Positions 53,162 to 62,271 of a DNA stretch of 64,000 bases are shown here, piece after piece. The stretch spans positions 62,001 to 126,000 of the forward strand of contig NZ_WHUT02000010.1 of assembly GCF_009380135.2 (NCBI RefSeq), given 5' to 3'. Positions within the stretch are counted from its first letter, which is position 1. The number at the start of each line of letters is the position of its first letter. This stretch comes from Fertoeibacter niger. GTDB taxonomy: Bacteria; Pseudomonadota; Alphaproteobacteria; Rhodobacterales; Rhodobacteraceae. Position numbers and translations under genes: made by a program. The notes below the pieces were generated by a model, which saw only the letters and a program-made list of their open reading frames with translations, had not been told where the DNA came from and ran no database searches.

Positions 53162-53344
53162 CTATCCTTTTCTTATGATCCACTGGCCGAGGACGACCGA
53201 CAGCAGCGTTGAAATCCACAGCGGCGCATAGGCTTCGACAAAGCGCATCCACAGCAGCGATATGGCGATGAACAGAACGACCGAGATGAAGATGCGGTCG
53301 AAGGTATTGGTCCTGATCGGCAGGAATCCGGTGCGTTCGCCCAT
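53162..53344 (-). CDS. Small two-helix membrane protein in polyol transporter operon
   Basis: This 60-residue protein has two hydrophobic segments, around [18 protein letters not shown] and [18 protein letters not shown], with a short basic C-terminus (IRKG). It lies with three-base gaps between the MalG-like permease and the MalK-like ATPase genes, so it is surely co-translated with the transporter. Similar tiny membrane proteins occur in other alphaproteobacterial sugar-alcohol operons, from memory, without known function. It may be an accessory of the permease complex. Confidence 0.7.
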   Translation of the reverse strand: MGERTGFLPIRTNTFDRIFISVVLFIAISLLWMRFVEAYAPLWISTLLSVVLGQWIIRKG

Positions 53345-53347
53345 GAT

Positions 53348-54196
53348 CTATCCTTTCACCGCGCCAAAGGTCAGGCCGGCCACGATGTGCCGTTGCACCA
53401 GCGCCAGCACCAGCACCGCAGGCGCCAGCGTCAGCATGGCGACAGCCGCCAGTTGCCCCCAGTTGGTGCCGGTCACGGTCACAAACTCGGCCAGCCCCGT
53501 GGTGATCGTGCGCGCATGCACCGATGTCAGGGTCGAGGCGAAGAGATATTCGTTCCAGGCGAAAACCCAGGTCAGGATGCCGGTCACGGCAAGGCCGGGG
53601 CGGGCCAGCGGAAAGATCACGGTGGTCAGCACCGTGAAGGTGCTGGCGCCATCGACATAGGCCGCTTCGTCCAGCTCTTTCGGGATCGCATCGACGATGC
53701 CCTGCAACAGCCAGAAGGCAAAGGGCAGGTTGAACACGCAGTAAAGCAGGATCAGCCCGATGCGGGTGTCAAACAGCGACCAATCGCCAAACCGGAACCC
53801 GGTGAACATCAGGAACAGGGGCAAAAGGAACACCGCTGGCGGCGCCATCCGGTTGGTCAGCACCCAGAAAAAGATGTTGTCCTTGCCGATCAGCGCATAG
53901 CGCGACATCGCATAGGCCGCCAGCAAGGCCAGCACTGATACCAGCACCGCGTTCGATGTGGCGACGATCAGCGAATTGGTCATGTAGTGCTGAAAGGTGG
54001 GGTTCGCCAGAACCTCGGCATAGTTGCCCCAGGTCATGCTGGACACATCCAGCAGGAAGGACGGGTTGCCGAACAGATCGGCGCGGGTGCGCACCGACAC
54101 CAGGAACATCCACCAGACCGGCAGCAATGTCAGCGCCGACATTGCCAGCCAGAACAGCACGTTCAGGGCGCGCGCCTGCAGGAAACCGTGTTTCAT
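53348..54196 (-). CDS. Polyol ABC transporter permease (MalG-like)
   Basis: This 282-residue CUT1 permease starts at 54196, overlapping the MalF-like gene stop (ATGA). It has six hydrophobic segments and the EAA loop [20 protein letters not shown] followed by [23 protein letters not shown] is typical of MalG relatives. It pairs with the 54193-55068 permease. Confidence 0.93.
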   Translation of the reverse strand: MKHGFLQARALNVLFWLAMSALTLLPVWWMFLVSVRTRADLFGNPSFLLDVSSMTWGNYAEVLANPTFQHYMTNSLIVATSNAVLVSVLALLAAYAMSRYALIGKDNIFFWVLTNRMAPPAVFLLPLFLMFTGFRFGDWSLFDTRIGLILLYCVFNLPFAFWLLQGIVDAIPKELDEAAYVDGASTFTVLTTVIFPLARPGLAVTGILTWVFAWNEYLFASTLTSVHARTITTGLAEFVTVTGTNWGQLAAVAMLTLAPAVLVLALVQRHIVAGLTFGAVKG

Positions 54197-55068
54197 CGGG
54201 TTTTGTCCTTCATGCCAGTCATGGCGACGTAGAGAAACCAGCACATCACGATCGTCAGATAGAGCGTGATCAGCGACATGGCCGAGCCATAGCCGTAGTC
54301 GGTCTTGGGAAAGACCACGCGCCAGATGTGCAGCCCGATGAACCGCGTCTCGGCGCCCGGACCACCGCCCGTCAGCATCCAGACCTCATCCACCGTGCGC
54401 AGCGCGTCCATCAGACGGATGAAGATGGTGGTCAGCAGCACGGGTTTCAGAAAGGCCAGTGTGATGTCCCAGAAGATGCGCCACTCGCTTGCGCCATCAA
54501 TGCGGGCCTGCTCCAGCGGCTCTTCGGGCAGGTTCGACAGACCCGCCATCAGCGTCAGCGTCACCAGAGGCGTCCAGTGCCAGATGTCCATGATAACCAC
54601 GGTCGCAAAGGCCTGATCCGGAAAGCGCGACAGGATATAGCTGATGTCGAACCATTCCTTCATCCAATGCGGGATCGGGCCCAGACCCGGCACCGTCAGC
54701 AACCGCCAGGTCGCGCCCACCGCAATCGGTGCGATCATCAGCGGCAGGGTGTGGACAGTGCGGAACAACCCCTTCAGCGGCATGTCGCGCATCAGCATCT
54801 TGGCCAGGAAAAAGCCGATCACCAACTGGCTGAGCACGACGAAGACGGTGAACTTCAGCGTCAGCCACAGTGATTTCAGAAAGGCCGCGTCAAAGACCAG
54901 CCTGCGGAAATTGTTCACCCCGGCATATTGCGGATCGGGGTTCTGCGCAAAGGTGTTCCAGTCAAAGAACGACACCGACAGAACATAGACAAAGGGCAGA
55001 AGGCCCGTGATGACGAGGATGAACAGGGTTGGCGCAAGCAGCAGCCAGCCCGTTGTCGAATTGCGCAT
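54193..55068 (-). CDS. Polyol ABC transporter permease (MalF-like)
   Basis: This 291-residue CUT1 permease starts at 55068 with CCGGAG upstream. Helices include [20 protein letters not shown], and the EAA loop is [26 protein letters not shown]-type wording appears as [13 protein letters not shown], a typical motif of sugar permeases. A hairpin separates it from the binding-protein gene. Confidence 0.93.
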   Translation of the reverse strand: MRNSTTGWLLLAPTLFILVITGLLPFVYVLSVSFFDWNTFAQNPDPQYAGVNNFRRLVFDAAFLKSLWLTLKFTVFVVLSQLVIGFFLAKMLMRDMPLKGLFRTVHTLPLMIAPIAVGATWRLLTVPGLGPIPHWMKEWFDISYILSRFPDQAFATVVIMDIWHWTPLVTLTLMAGLSNLPEEPLEQARIDGASEWRIFWDITLAFLKPVLLTTIFIRLMDALRTVDEVWMLTGGGPGAETRFIGLHIWRVVFPKTDYGYGSAMSLITLYLTIVMCWFLYVAMTGMKDKTR

Positions 55069-55090
55069 GGCCGTACTCCGGCATCTGGCG

Positions 55091-55141
55091 AAAAGGGCCC
55101 GGCGGGGCCTGAAGAACCTGCACCCGCCGGGAAGCGACCGC
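55091..55141 (-). terminator. Stem-loop between polyol-binding protein and permease genes
   Basis: On the minus strand, CCCGGCGGG and CCCGCCGGG pair perfectly over 9 bp, followed by CCCTTTT. It begins four bases past the binding-protein stop and is the strongest of the three such hairpins in the window. Partial termination here would favour the binding protein. Confidence 0.6.
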
Positions 55142-55144
55142 GCG

Positions 55145-56560
55145 TCAGTTGCCGCCGTAACCCAGATTGGCCATCTCGGTTTCGGCTGCGGCAGCCGCCT
55201 GATCAAGCGCATCCCCGGGCGTCATTGTTCCGACGATCGCCTCGTAGATGAACGGTGCAACCGCCTCGCGCACCTGTGCATGGAACGGGAACTCGGGCGC
55301 GCCCCTGAACAGGTATCCCTTGTCGCGCATCAGCGTGAAGTAGCCGTCGGCGATGGCATCGACAGCCTGCACCTTCGGATCGTCATAGGTGGCCTGATGC
55401 ACCACGCGGCTGCCGGCAACCGCCCAGTCCGCCTGCACCGAAGGCTGGCCGATGTATTGCAGGAACAGCAGCGTCGCCTCCTTGTTCTTGGACGAATGCG
55501 GCATGCCGAATGCGCCACCGTCGTAATAGCCGATGTAGCCTTCGCCTGCCTCGGCCTCGGCCATCACGCCATCCACCACCGGCGGCAGCATCACCCCGAC
55601 CTTGCCGACCACACTTGATTTTTCAGGGTTGGTTGCGATCCAGGCGGCGTTTTCGCCATAGACCCAGCCCTGTGCCGCGCGCCCGGCGGCAAAGGTCGAT
55701 GCCACCTCGTCCCAGGTCGATGCGGTGGCTTCCGGCGGTGCGTAATCCAGCATGCTGATCCAGAAGGCCAGCGCCTCTTTCGCCTCGGCCGAATTCATCT
55801 GGCCACCTTTTTCAACCGTGGCGGCAGCCGTCTCGGCGTTGATGCCCCAGTTGTAGACGCCAAAGCTTGGCGCGATGGTCTCGAAGAATTCGTAGAACGA
55901 CGCGGGGTGGCCCGAAGCAGCCTGAACGGTCGTGCCCCAAAGCTCGTCATTGGGGTCGATGTTGGCGAAGTATTCGGCATTGTCGCGCCACTGGTCGAAG
56001 GTCACAGCCGGGGCCAGATCGTAATTGTACTTGGCCTTGAACGCCTCTTGGTGCGCCGGCTCCTCGAACAGATCCTTGCGGTAGAGATAGACCTTGATGA
56101 AGGCCTCCATCGGCATGCCGAACACATCGCCATCCGCGCCGCGGAAGTTGTCGATGAAGGTGGTGAAGGCAGCCATGTCGAAATCGGGTGCCTGAAGGTC
56201 TGGGTTGGCCTCCAGCATGTCGGTGAGGTTCACCAGGAAATCGCGTGCGAGATAGGAATAGATGATGTCCTGTTCGATGTAGACGAAATCATAGATGCCC
56301 GATCCGGCCTCCATGTCCTTGATCGCCTTGTCGAACATCTGGTCCCAGGACGTGGTTTCGTATTCCACGATGATGCCGGTCTTGGCGGTGAACTCGGGAA
56401 TCAGAACGTCTTTTACGTAGTTGGATGGCGGCGTGCTTTCCGATACACCCCGGATCGTCACGCCCTGCAGGTCTGCAGAGGCATCGGCCCAGAAGTCGGC
56501 ACGGGCAGGCGCGGCAAGCGCAAGCGCGATCGCCGAAGTGGCGAGCATGAGTTTCATCAT
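55145..56560 (-). CDS. Sugar/polyol ABC transporter substrate-binding protein (SBP family 1)
   Basis: This 471-residue exported protein has a signal peptide of about 21 residues ([20 protein letters not shown], then AD). The body is a family-1 binding protein: [45 protein letters not shown] and [15 protein letters not shown], as in sorbitol/mannitol-type binding proteins (SmoE-like). It is the first gene of an eleven-gene polyol operon, divergent from a SorC-type regulator with repeated motifs between them. The ligand is likely a C4-C6 sugar alcohol. Confidence 0.92.
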   Translation of the reverse strand: MMKLMLATSAIALALAAPARADFWADASADLQGVTIRGVSESTPPSNYVKDVLIPEFTAKTGIIVEYETTSWDQMFDKAIKDMEAGSGIYDFVYIEQDIIYSYLARDFLVNLTDMLEANPDLQAPDFDMAAFTTFIDNFRGADGDVFGMPMEAFIKVYLYRKDLFEEPAHQEAFKAKYNYDLAPAVTFDQWRDNAEYFANIDPNDELWGTTVQAASGHPASFYEFFETIAPSFGVYNWGINAETAAATVEKGGQMNSAEAKEALAFWISMLDYAPPEATASTWDEVASTFAAGRAAQGWVYGENAAWIATNPEKSSVVGKVGVMLPPVVDGVMAEAEAGEGYIGYYDGGAFGMPHSSKNKEATLLFLQYIGQPSVQADWAVAGSRVVHQATYDDPKVQAVDAIADGYFTLMRDKGYLFRGAPEFPFHAQVREAVAPFIYEAIVGTMTPGDALDQAAAAAETEMANLGYGGN

Positions 56561-56662
56561 TTCAGTCCTCCCATTTGGGCCGTCTGCGCGGCCCGGCGCA
56601 TCCTTCGATCTGCCGATGACCCTGCCAATGCAGCGTTACAGCCTTTCGAGGCAGGGGTTGAA

Positions 56663-56706
56663 TACATTTGTTTCTACAGATTCACAAGTGTAAATACAGG
56701 TGTAAA
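56663..56706. promoter_or_regulatory. Candidate SorC-type operator with repeated GTGTAAA
   Basis: TACATTTGT (56663-56671) and ACAAGTGTA (56684-56692) form an inverted repeat with one mismatch. AAGTGTAAA (56686-56694) and AGGTGTAAA (56698-56706) are direct repeats 12 bp apart. All lie in the 217-bp region between the polyol operon and its likely regulator. Confidence 0.5.
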
Positions 56707-56777
56707 CTTTGATTTCCATTTGCTTTGGCATGGGGTAAACCTATCTGACGGCTCAGGCCAAGACCCGTGGAGGCAGA

Positions 56778-57737
56778 ATGAACACCGTCTCGCCGGACGA
56801 AACCGAGGCTTTTCTGGCCGAGGTGTGCTGGCACTACTACGTCAACGAGTTGACCCAACAGGATGTTGCCCGCGTGATGGGTGTGACCCGGCTGCGGGTG
56901 AACCGTGCGCTGCAACTAGCGCGCGCCGAAGGCATCGTCCGCATCGAGATTGCCTCGCCCTTCGTCACACGGCTGGAAATGCAGGCCAACCTGTGCCGCA
57001 AGCTTGGCCTGGCCGAGGCGATCTGCGCCCCGGCCGACCCGGTGGACCACGATTACCACGGCCCGGTGGGTGCCGCGCTGGCGCATTGGCTGGCCAAGGG
57101 GCTGCGCGACGCGGCATGGACCTCGATCGGCCTGTCCTGGGGGCAGACCCTCAAGAGCGCGATCCAGCGACTGCCCCGCATGGCGCTTGAAAACCTGGAG
57201 ATCGTGTCAATGATCGGCGGCACTTCGCAGGGTGCCAGCTTCAACGCCTTTGGCGTGGCCTCGGCCATGGCCGACAAGCTGGGCGTGAACTATTCGCTGT
57301 TTTCGGCGCCAATCTACCTGTCGCCCGGAACCGACCGCGCGATCTTTCTGTCTGAAGGCGCCTTTCAGGCCCATCTGGCCCGGCTCCAGAACCTTGATCT
57401 TGCGGTTCTGGTGGCGGGCGATGTCACGCAACGGTCATTTCTGGTCTCGATGGGTCTACCCACAGGCGTCACTCCGCAGCACCTGATCGACGCGGGCGCC
57501 GTAGGTGATGTTCTGGGCCATTTCCTGCAAGCCGACGGAACCGAGGTTGAGCACCCGATCAGCCGCAGCGCCATCGGGATGGATCTGGAATCGCTGATGA
57601 AGGTGCCCAATCGGCTTTTGGCCGCAGCCGGGGCGCACAAGGTTGACATCATCATCGCCGCCTGTCGCCGCGGATTGGTCCAGACCCTGATCACCGATGA
57701 TGTCACCGCCCGGCTGGTGCTGGAGAAGCTTGCATGA
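56778..57737 (+). CDS. SorC-family sugar-binding transcriptional regulator
   Basis: This 319-residue regulator has an N-terminal HTH at about residues 10-60 (YYVNELTQQDVARVMGVTRL, then RVNRALQLARAEG) and a SorC/DeoR-type sugar-phosphate-binding domain (GLSWGQTLKSAIQRLPRM; SMIGGTSQGASFNAFGVASAMA; LITDDVTARLVLE). Relatives such as EryD and SmoC control polyol operons. It is divergent from the polyol importer operon and overlaps the HAD gene by four bases. The inducer is likely a polyol or its phosphate. Confidence 0.92.
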   Translation: MNTVSPDETEAFLAEVCWHYYVNELTQQDVARVMGVTRLRVNRALQLARAEGIVRIEIASPFVTRLEMQANLCRKLGLAEAICAPADPVDHDYHGPVGAALAHWLAKGLRDAAWTSIGLSWGQTLKSAIQRLPRMALENLEIVSMIGGTSQGASFNAFGVASAMADKLGVNYSLFSAPIYLSPGTDRAIFLSEGAFQAHLARLQNLDLAVLVAGDVTQRSFLVSMGLPTGVTPQHLIDAGAVGDVLGHFLQADGTEVEHPISRSAIGMDLESLMKVPNRLLAAAGAHKVDIIIAACRRGLVQTLITDDVTARLVLEKLA

Positions 57738-58429
57738 AACCGTTGGTCATCTTCGATTTTGATGGTGTCATCGCCGACAGCGAAATCATCGCACTGGCAG
57801 AGTTGCAGACTTGCCTTGCCGCACATGGCCTTGACCTTTCGATGGAAACGCTGATCGACCGCTTTCTGGGTGCCTCCCTTGCCAGCATCACACAGGCGCT
57901 GGCCGACCACACGGGCGCCGACGTCGCCGGTGACTTTCGCGAGGCGTGGTATTCCGGCCTCTTTGCGCGCTACCGGTGCGAGCTGACGGCTGTGCCCGGA
58001 ATCAACGCGCTGTTCGATTTCCTGGATGAGGCAAGGATCGACTATTGCATCGCATCGGGAAGCTCGCACCGAAGACTGGGCTTTGCCTTGGATTGCCTTG
58101 ATCTGACAGAGCGTTTCGCGGGCCGTGCCTTCAGCGCAGAAGATGTGATGACGGGCAAGCCCGAACCGGACCTTATGCTTCTTGCCGCCCATCGCCGCGG
58201 GGCGGCCTGCCAGGATTGCATCGTGGTCGAAGATGCCACCGCAGGCGTGCTTTCCGCACGCCGCGCGGGCATGCGTGCCGTTGGATTTGTGGGCGGGTCG
58301 CACCTGAAGGATCTCAGGGAACATCAGTCAAGGCGCCTGACCGAGGCAGGCACCTTTGCGACAGCAATCGACCACGGTCACACAAGGGAATTCCTGCGTG
58401 GGATGTTGGATTCCAAAGGAATGGATTGA
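57734..58429 (+). CDS. HAD-family phosphatase/phosphoglucomutase-like hydrolase
   Basis: This 231-residue protein has the HAD motif 1 IFDFDGVIADSE with the nucleophile Asp and the acid Asp, motif 2 Ser in CIASGSSHRRLG, the Lys in GKPEPDLMLLAA and motif 4 CIVVEDATAGVLSARRAGM. This is the beta-phosphoglucomutase/sugar-phosphatase subgroup. Overlap with the SorC-type gene (ATGA) ties it to polyol metabolism; it may remove toxic sugar or polyol phosphates. The exact substrate is unknown. Confidence 0.9.
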   Translation: MKPLVIFDFDGVIADSEIIALAELQTCLAAHGLDLSMETLIDRFLGASLASITQALADHTGADVAGDFREAWYSGLFARYRCELTAVPGINALFDFLDEARIDYCIASGSSHRRLGFALDCLDLTERFAGRAFSAEDVMTGKPEPDLMLLAAHRRGAACQDCIVVEDATAGVLSARRAGMRAVGFVGGSHLKDLREHQSRRLTEAGTFATAIDHGHTREFLRGMLDSKGMD

Positions 58430-58580
58430 GCCAACCCCGGCCCCTTGAATGGTTTTCCGGTTGATTTCGGCTGCGGGCTGCACCTTTCGGCCGGGCTGGA
58501 TGCGGGCGTGCGCTGGCAGGAAGGATGACGCGACAGGACGATCAGGGCGGCGGCTATGCGGCCATGATCCGGGCAAGGGT

Positions 58581-59894
58581 TTACCCCTGGTTGCCATGCA
58601 GGCGCGCCGCCCGCTGATCGAAACCGCGTCGAGTCGAGGCAACAAGCGCGGCCGGAAAGCTGTCAGGCATTTCAGCCACCGCTGTGGTGAAGGCCGCTTC
58701 CGCCGTTTCGAGAATGTCCGCGAAAATCCGGGCGACCTGTTCGCGCGAAAATCCTGCGGCCAGCCCCGTCTCGACGAAGTGCCGCCCCTGGATTTCCGAA
58801 ACCTTGTAGTGGCGGCCTTTTCCGGCCCTCATGGCAAGTTTCATGTCCTTGATCTGGAGTTGACCGGCATCGAGGCTCGGCTGCACTGTCAGCACATCGT
58901 AAAGTGGCGTCATGGCAAAGCGTCCGCCCGGCATGAGCGCGATGCTGAAGTTCTTGGCATGCCCGTCGGTCGCGCCAATCAACCAGAACAGGATGGTGGC
59001 CTTCAGAAAACCGGCCCGGTCGCGAAGCGGCTCATCGCTGCCCTGCAGCAAGCTGCAGATCTCGACAATGCCAGGGCCGCCTTCGTTCTGGTATTTCCGC
59101 GTCGGCGGGACAGACAGCGCCTGGCAACAGTCTTCCTGCGGCAGACGCAGAAGCCGCCCGTCGCGGGCGCGCAACCGGTCGAAACGTTCGATGACCAGCG
59201 CCTTGGTGCCTGCGAAACGGGCTATCTCGGTCCGCGCCACCGGCAGGCCGAAACCCGCCATGAGCCTGAGGCAGAAATGCTCGTTCTCGATGCTGTCGGT
59301 CTGATCCATGCCATTGGGCAAGGCGCCGATCGCAGGCTTGAGAATATGGGTGGTCGGTGTCGTGCCGGTCGGTTCAAGCCAGCGGCCCTCGTGAAACAGC
59401 AAGGCGGTCTTTTCCTGCGCACCCGCGACCGAAATCCGAAAGTCTCTCTCGGCCCGGATGCCAAGGGGAGTGCGGGCAAGGTCATTGAGCATCGCGGCGA
59501 TCTGCTCCTCGGTCAGTGGTTCGCCCGTCAGCAACCGGCTGTCACCCGGCTCTTGCCCTTCAGGCAGGAATTGCAGCGCGCCCACACAGTCACGCCCGAT
59601 CCGGGCCAGCAGGCTGTGGGAATCCACCCCATCCGCGCCCACGCGTTCGGCCACGCGGCGGCGAATGTCGTCACTGTCGGGCAGCAGGTTCTCGAAGACA
59701 GCGATGACGGGTGGGCCGACGTAGCGCTCGGGCCGCAAAGGCAGCGAGCGTGAAATCGGAAACGTGTTCTCCCAGGCAAGCCAGTGGGGGGCATAGCTGA
59801 AGGCGAATGCGCCATCCGGCTCCCGGAAATACTGCCCGACCATGCGGCGGTTCATGTAGACGTCGAGTGGTGCGTAGCTGCGCCTGCGCCCCAT
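58581..59894 (-). CDS. hipA: HipA-family serine/threonine kinase toxin
   Basis: This 437-residue protein has the HipA layout: an N-terminal HipA_N domain (DVYMNRRMVGQYFREPDG; GALQFLPEG), the P-loop-like region SVAGAQEKTALL, the ATP-binding Lys in THILKP (about K186), the catalytic loop IGATDGHAKNFSI (D310, N315) and the metal-binding Asp in PLYDVLTV (about D333). HipA of E. coli phosphorylates glutamyl-tRNA synthetase and causes persistence; other HipA targets vary. All key kinase residues are present, so it should be active. The gene overlaps hipB by one base within ATGA. Confidence 0.93.
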   Translation of the reverse strand: MGRRRSYAPLDVYMNRRMVGQYFREPDGAFAFSYAPHWLAWENTFPISRSLPLRPERYVGPPVIAVFENLLPDSDDIRRRVAERVGADGVDSHSLLARIGRDCVGALQFLPEGQEPGDSRLLTGEPLTEEQIAAMLNDLARTPLGIRAERDFRISVAGAQEKTALLFHEGRWLEPTGTTPTTHILKPAIGALPNGMDQTDSIENEHFCLRLMAGFGLPVARTEIARFAGTKALVIERFDRLRARDGRLLRLPQEDCCQALSVPPTRKYQNEGGPGIVEICSLLQGSDEPLRDRAGFLKATILFWLIGATDGHAKNFSIALMPGGRFAMTPLYDVLTVQPSLDAGQLQIKDMKLAMRAGKGRHYKVSEIQGRHFVETGLAAGFSREQVARIFADILETAEAAFTTAVAEMPDSFPAALVASTRRGFDQRAARLHGNQG

Positions 59895-60145
59895 CAGAAC
59901 ATGTCCTCCAGGTCGGATGGTCTGATCTTGCTGCGCGGCACGATGTGCAGTTCGAGGTCAAGTGCTGCGAGCAGGTCAAAGATTGTGTCAACCTTTGCCC
60001 CGCTGGCGCTGGTTTCAATGTTTGACACTGTGCGCTGCCAGATGCCCGCGCGCGAGGCCAGTTCGGCTTGCGTCAGGTTCTGGGCCTTTCGCGCCCTGCG
60101 AAGGGTGTTGCCAAGGTCTTTGGTGGTGCGTGCGATCTGATCCAT
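59894..60145 (-). CDS. hipB: HipB-like antitoxin/repressor (XRE-type HTH)
   Basis: This 83-residue protein is an XRE-type HTH: LGNTLRRARKAQNLTQAELA, SRAGIWQRTVSNIETSASGA, then VDTIFDLLAALDLELHIVPR. It should bind HipA and the promoter. Three copies of ATGAT-N6-ATCAT lie directly upstream at 27-bp intervals. The C-terminus (IRPSDLEDMF) is acidic, like the degradable tail of HipB antitoxins. Confidence 0.93.
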   Translation of the reverse strand: MDQIARTTKDLGNTLRRARKAQNLTQAELASRAGIWQRTVSNIETSASGAKVDTIFDLLAALDLELHIVPRSKIRPSDLEDMF

Positions 60146-60169
60146 GTGGGCAGTCCTTTCGGCACAACA

Positions 60170-60239
60170 ATGATTGCAGGATCATAATGAGTCAATATGA
60201 TGTAAAAATCATAAATCCTCTTCATGATCCATGGATCAT
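60170..60239. promoter_or_regulatory. Three phased hipBA operators ATGAT-N6-ATCAT
   Basis: ATGAT-TGCAGG-ATCAT (60170-60185), ATGAT-GTAAAA-ATCAT (60197-60212) and ATGAT-CCATGG-ATCAT (60224-60239) have identical arms and spacer length, and their centres are exactly 27 bp apart. The third is a perfect 16-bp palindrome. They fill the promoter region ahead of hipB. Confidence 0.85.
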
Positions 60240-60264
60240 AGCACGGATCCTACCGGCACAGGCC

Positions 60265-61317
60265 CTAACCTTGGCGTCGCCGCGCCATCATCCCGATAAA
60301 GAAGACCCCGCCAACAAGCCCTGTGACCACGCCGATGGGCATGTCTTCGGGTGCCACGGCCACGCGGGCCAGGGCGTCGGCCCAGATCAGAAACACGGCC
60401 CCCGCAAGCGCCGATGCAGGCATGACCCGGGCATTGTCGCCGCCCACCATCAGCCGGACCAGATGCGGCATCATCAGGCCGACAAAACCGATCAGGCCGG
60501 AAAACGCGACCATGACACCGGTGATCAGGGCAGCAACGACAAACACGGTCAGGCGAAACCGGCCAACCTCGATGCCAAGGCTTGCCGCCGTCTCGTCCCC
60601 CAGGCTCATGGCGTTCAGCCGCCCGGCCTGCGCCCAAAGCCACAGGCCGCAGGGCACCAGAACGGCCATCGGCCAGACCAGGTTGTTCCACTGCGCCAGG
60701 CCAAGCCCGCCCAGCATCCAGAACACCACCGTATGTGTGGCGCGCGGATCACCAAGGAAGATCAGGATGTTGGCCCCCGCCATGATGACGAAACTGACCG
60801 CCACACCTGCAAGAACCAGCCGGTCGGCACTGCTGGCGCCCGCCAGTTGCGCCACGCCCAGCACCAGAATTGTGGCCGCAAGCGCCCCGCCAAAGGCCAT
60901 CAGAGGCACAGTCAGCAGACCCAGAAACATGCCGGTATGCATCAGCGCCGCGATGGCCCCGAACGCCCCGCCAGACGAGATGCCCAAAAGATGCGGGTCA
61001 GCCAGCGGATTGCGCGTCACCGATTGCAAGGCCGCCCCGACAAGGCCAAGGCCCGCCCCGACCAGACCGGCAAGGATCACCCGGGGAAAGCGGATTTCCC
61101 AGACGATGTTCGCGCGCCCCGCGCTCCAGTCAGGGATGACCAGACCGGGGGCGATCCGGTCAAGCGCGATGCCCCAGACCACCCCCGGCGGGATGGCCAC
61201 CGCCCCCACGGAAACGGCCAGCACGATGGACAGCGCCAGCACCGCAGCTGCGGACAGCGCGATGCCGGACCCTGTCCCGATCCGGCGGGCCAGCGTGGGA
61301 GCGGTGATCTCGGCCAT
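60265..61317 (-). CDS. btuC: FecCD/BtuC-type ABC transporter permease (cobalamin)
   Basis: This 350-residue membrane protein has about ten hydrophobic segments and BtuC/FecCD motifs: RFPRVILAGLVGAGLGLVGA, NPLADPHLLGISSGGAFGA, and GLIGFVGLMMPHLVRLMVGG near the end. The family serves vitamin B12, haem and iron-siderophore uptake. The cobalamin riboswitch and DUF1636 gene at the head of the operon point to B12 or its precursors. It is the last gene of the operon, three bases after the binding-protein stop. Confidence 0.88.
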   Translation of the reverse strand: MAEITAPTLARRIGTGSGIALSAAAVLALSIVLAVSVGAVAIPPGVVWGIALDRIAPGLVIPDWSAGRANIVWEIRFPRVILAGLVGAGLGLVGAALQSVTRNPLADPHLLGISSGGAFGAIAALMHTGMFLGLLTVPLMAFGGALAATILVLGVAQLAGASSADRLVLAGVAVSFVIMAGANILIFLGDPRATHTVVFWMLGGLGLAQWNNLVWPMAVLVPCGLWLWAQAGRLNAMSLGDETAASLGIEVGRFRLTVFVVAALITGVMVAFSGLIGFVGLMMPHLVRLMVGGDNARVMPASALAGAVFLIWADALARVAVAPEDMPIGVVTGLVGGVFFIGMMARRRQG

Positions 61318-61320
61318 GCC

Positions 61321-62253
61321 TCAGTTGCCCCGGAACCCGGCGACCAGCTTTTCCACCGCCTTTATGTTGCGCGGTCCCGGCGTCGCCTCGACATATTCAA
61401 GGACCACGAACCTGTCGTTCTTCACCGCGTCGATGTTGGCGAAGGCGGGGTTCTCCTTCATGAAGGCGATCTTCTGGTCTGCCGTCACATCGCCGTAGTT
61501 GACGATGACCACGACCTGCGGGTTGCGTTCGACCACCGGCTCCCAGGCGATCTCGGCCCAGCTTTTCTCAAGGTCGGCCATGATGTTGACCCCGCCCGCC
61601 GCTTCGATCATCGCGGTGGGCATGGCATAGGCCCCGGCGGTGAAGGGCGCCTCCTCGCCACTGTCATAGACAAAGACCCGCAAGGGGGCAGAGCGGTTTA
61701 CATCGGCCGTCGCCTCGGTCAGGCGGGCCTGCCAGCCAGCGACCAGTTCATCGGCCTTGGCCCCGACCCCGAAGATGCGGCCAAGGTTCAGGATGTCGTT
61801 GTACATGTCGTCCATGCTGGACTTGGCCTTGGGGCCGATGTGGATGCAGCTTTCGGTCAGCTCATAGGTCTGGATGCCAAGGGGTTGCAGCGTTTCGGGC
61901 GTGACCTCGCCCCCCACTTTCATGCCATAGTTCCAGCCGGCAAAGAAGAAATCGGCCTCGGCTCCGGCCAGAACCTCTTTCGTCGGATACTTGGCCGACA
62001 GTTCCGGCAGTTCGGCCACGCCTGCGCGCATCTCTTCATCCAGCGTCTTCCAGCCGGAAATCCCGGTGTAGCCCACCATCCGGTCGCGCAGGCCAAGCAC
62101 CAGCATCATCTCGGTCAGGTTCACGTCGTTCGAGATGGCGCGGGCGGGGGCGGCGTCGATGGTCAGCTCGCGGTCGCAGCTTTGCACGGTGACAGGATAG
62201 GCAAGGGCTGCCGTGGCGGAGAAAAGCAGGGCAGCAAGCGAAAGACGGATCAT
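61321..62253 (-). CDS. btuF: BtuF-type periplasmic binding protein (cobalamin)
   Basis: This 310-residue protein has a signal peptide of about 18 residues (MIRLSLAALLFSATAALA) and the helical-backbone class III binding-protein pattern: NLTEMMLVLGLRDRMVGYTG, a central LNLGRIFGVGAKADELVAGW helix and a C-terminal VLEYVEATPGPRNIKAVEKL. This fold binds B12, haem or siderophores. Riboswitch context favours cobalamin or cobinamide. Confidence 0.85.
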   Translation of the reverse strand: MIRLSLAALLFSATAALAYPVTVQSCDRELTIDAAPARAISNDVNLTEMMLVLGLRDRMVGYTGISGWKTLDEEMRAGVAELPELSAKYPTKEVLAGAEADFFFAGWNYGMKVGGEVTPETLQPLGIQTYELTESCIHIGPKAKSSMDDMYNDILNLGRIFGVGAKADELVAGWQARLTEATADVNRSAPLRVFVYDSGEEAPFTAGAYAMPTAMIEAAGGVNIMADLEKSWAEIAWEPVVERNPQVVVIVNYGDVTADQKIAFMKENPAFANIDAVKNDRFVVLEYVEATPGPRNIKAVEKLVAGFRGN

Positions 62254-62271
62254 GTCTTGGTCCTTGGTTTG

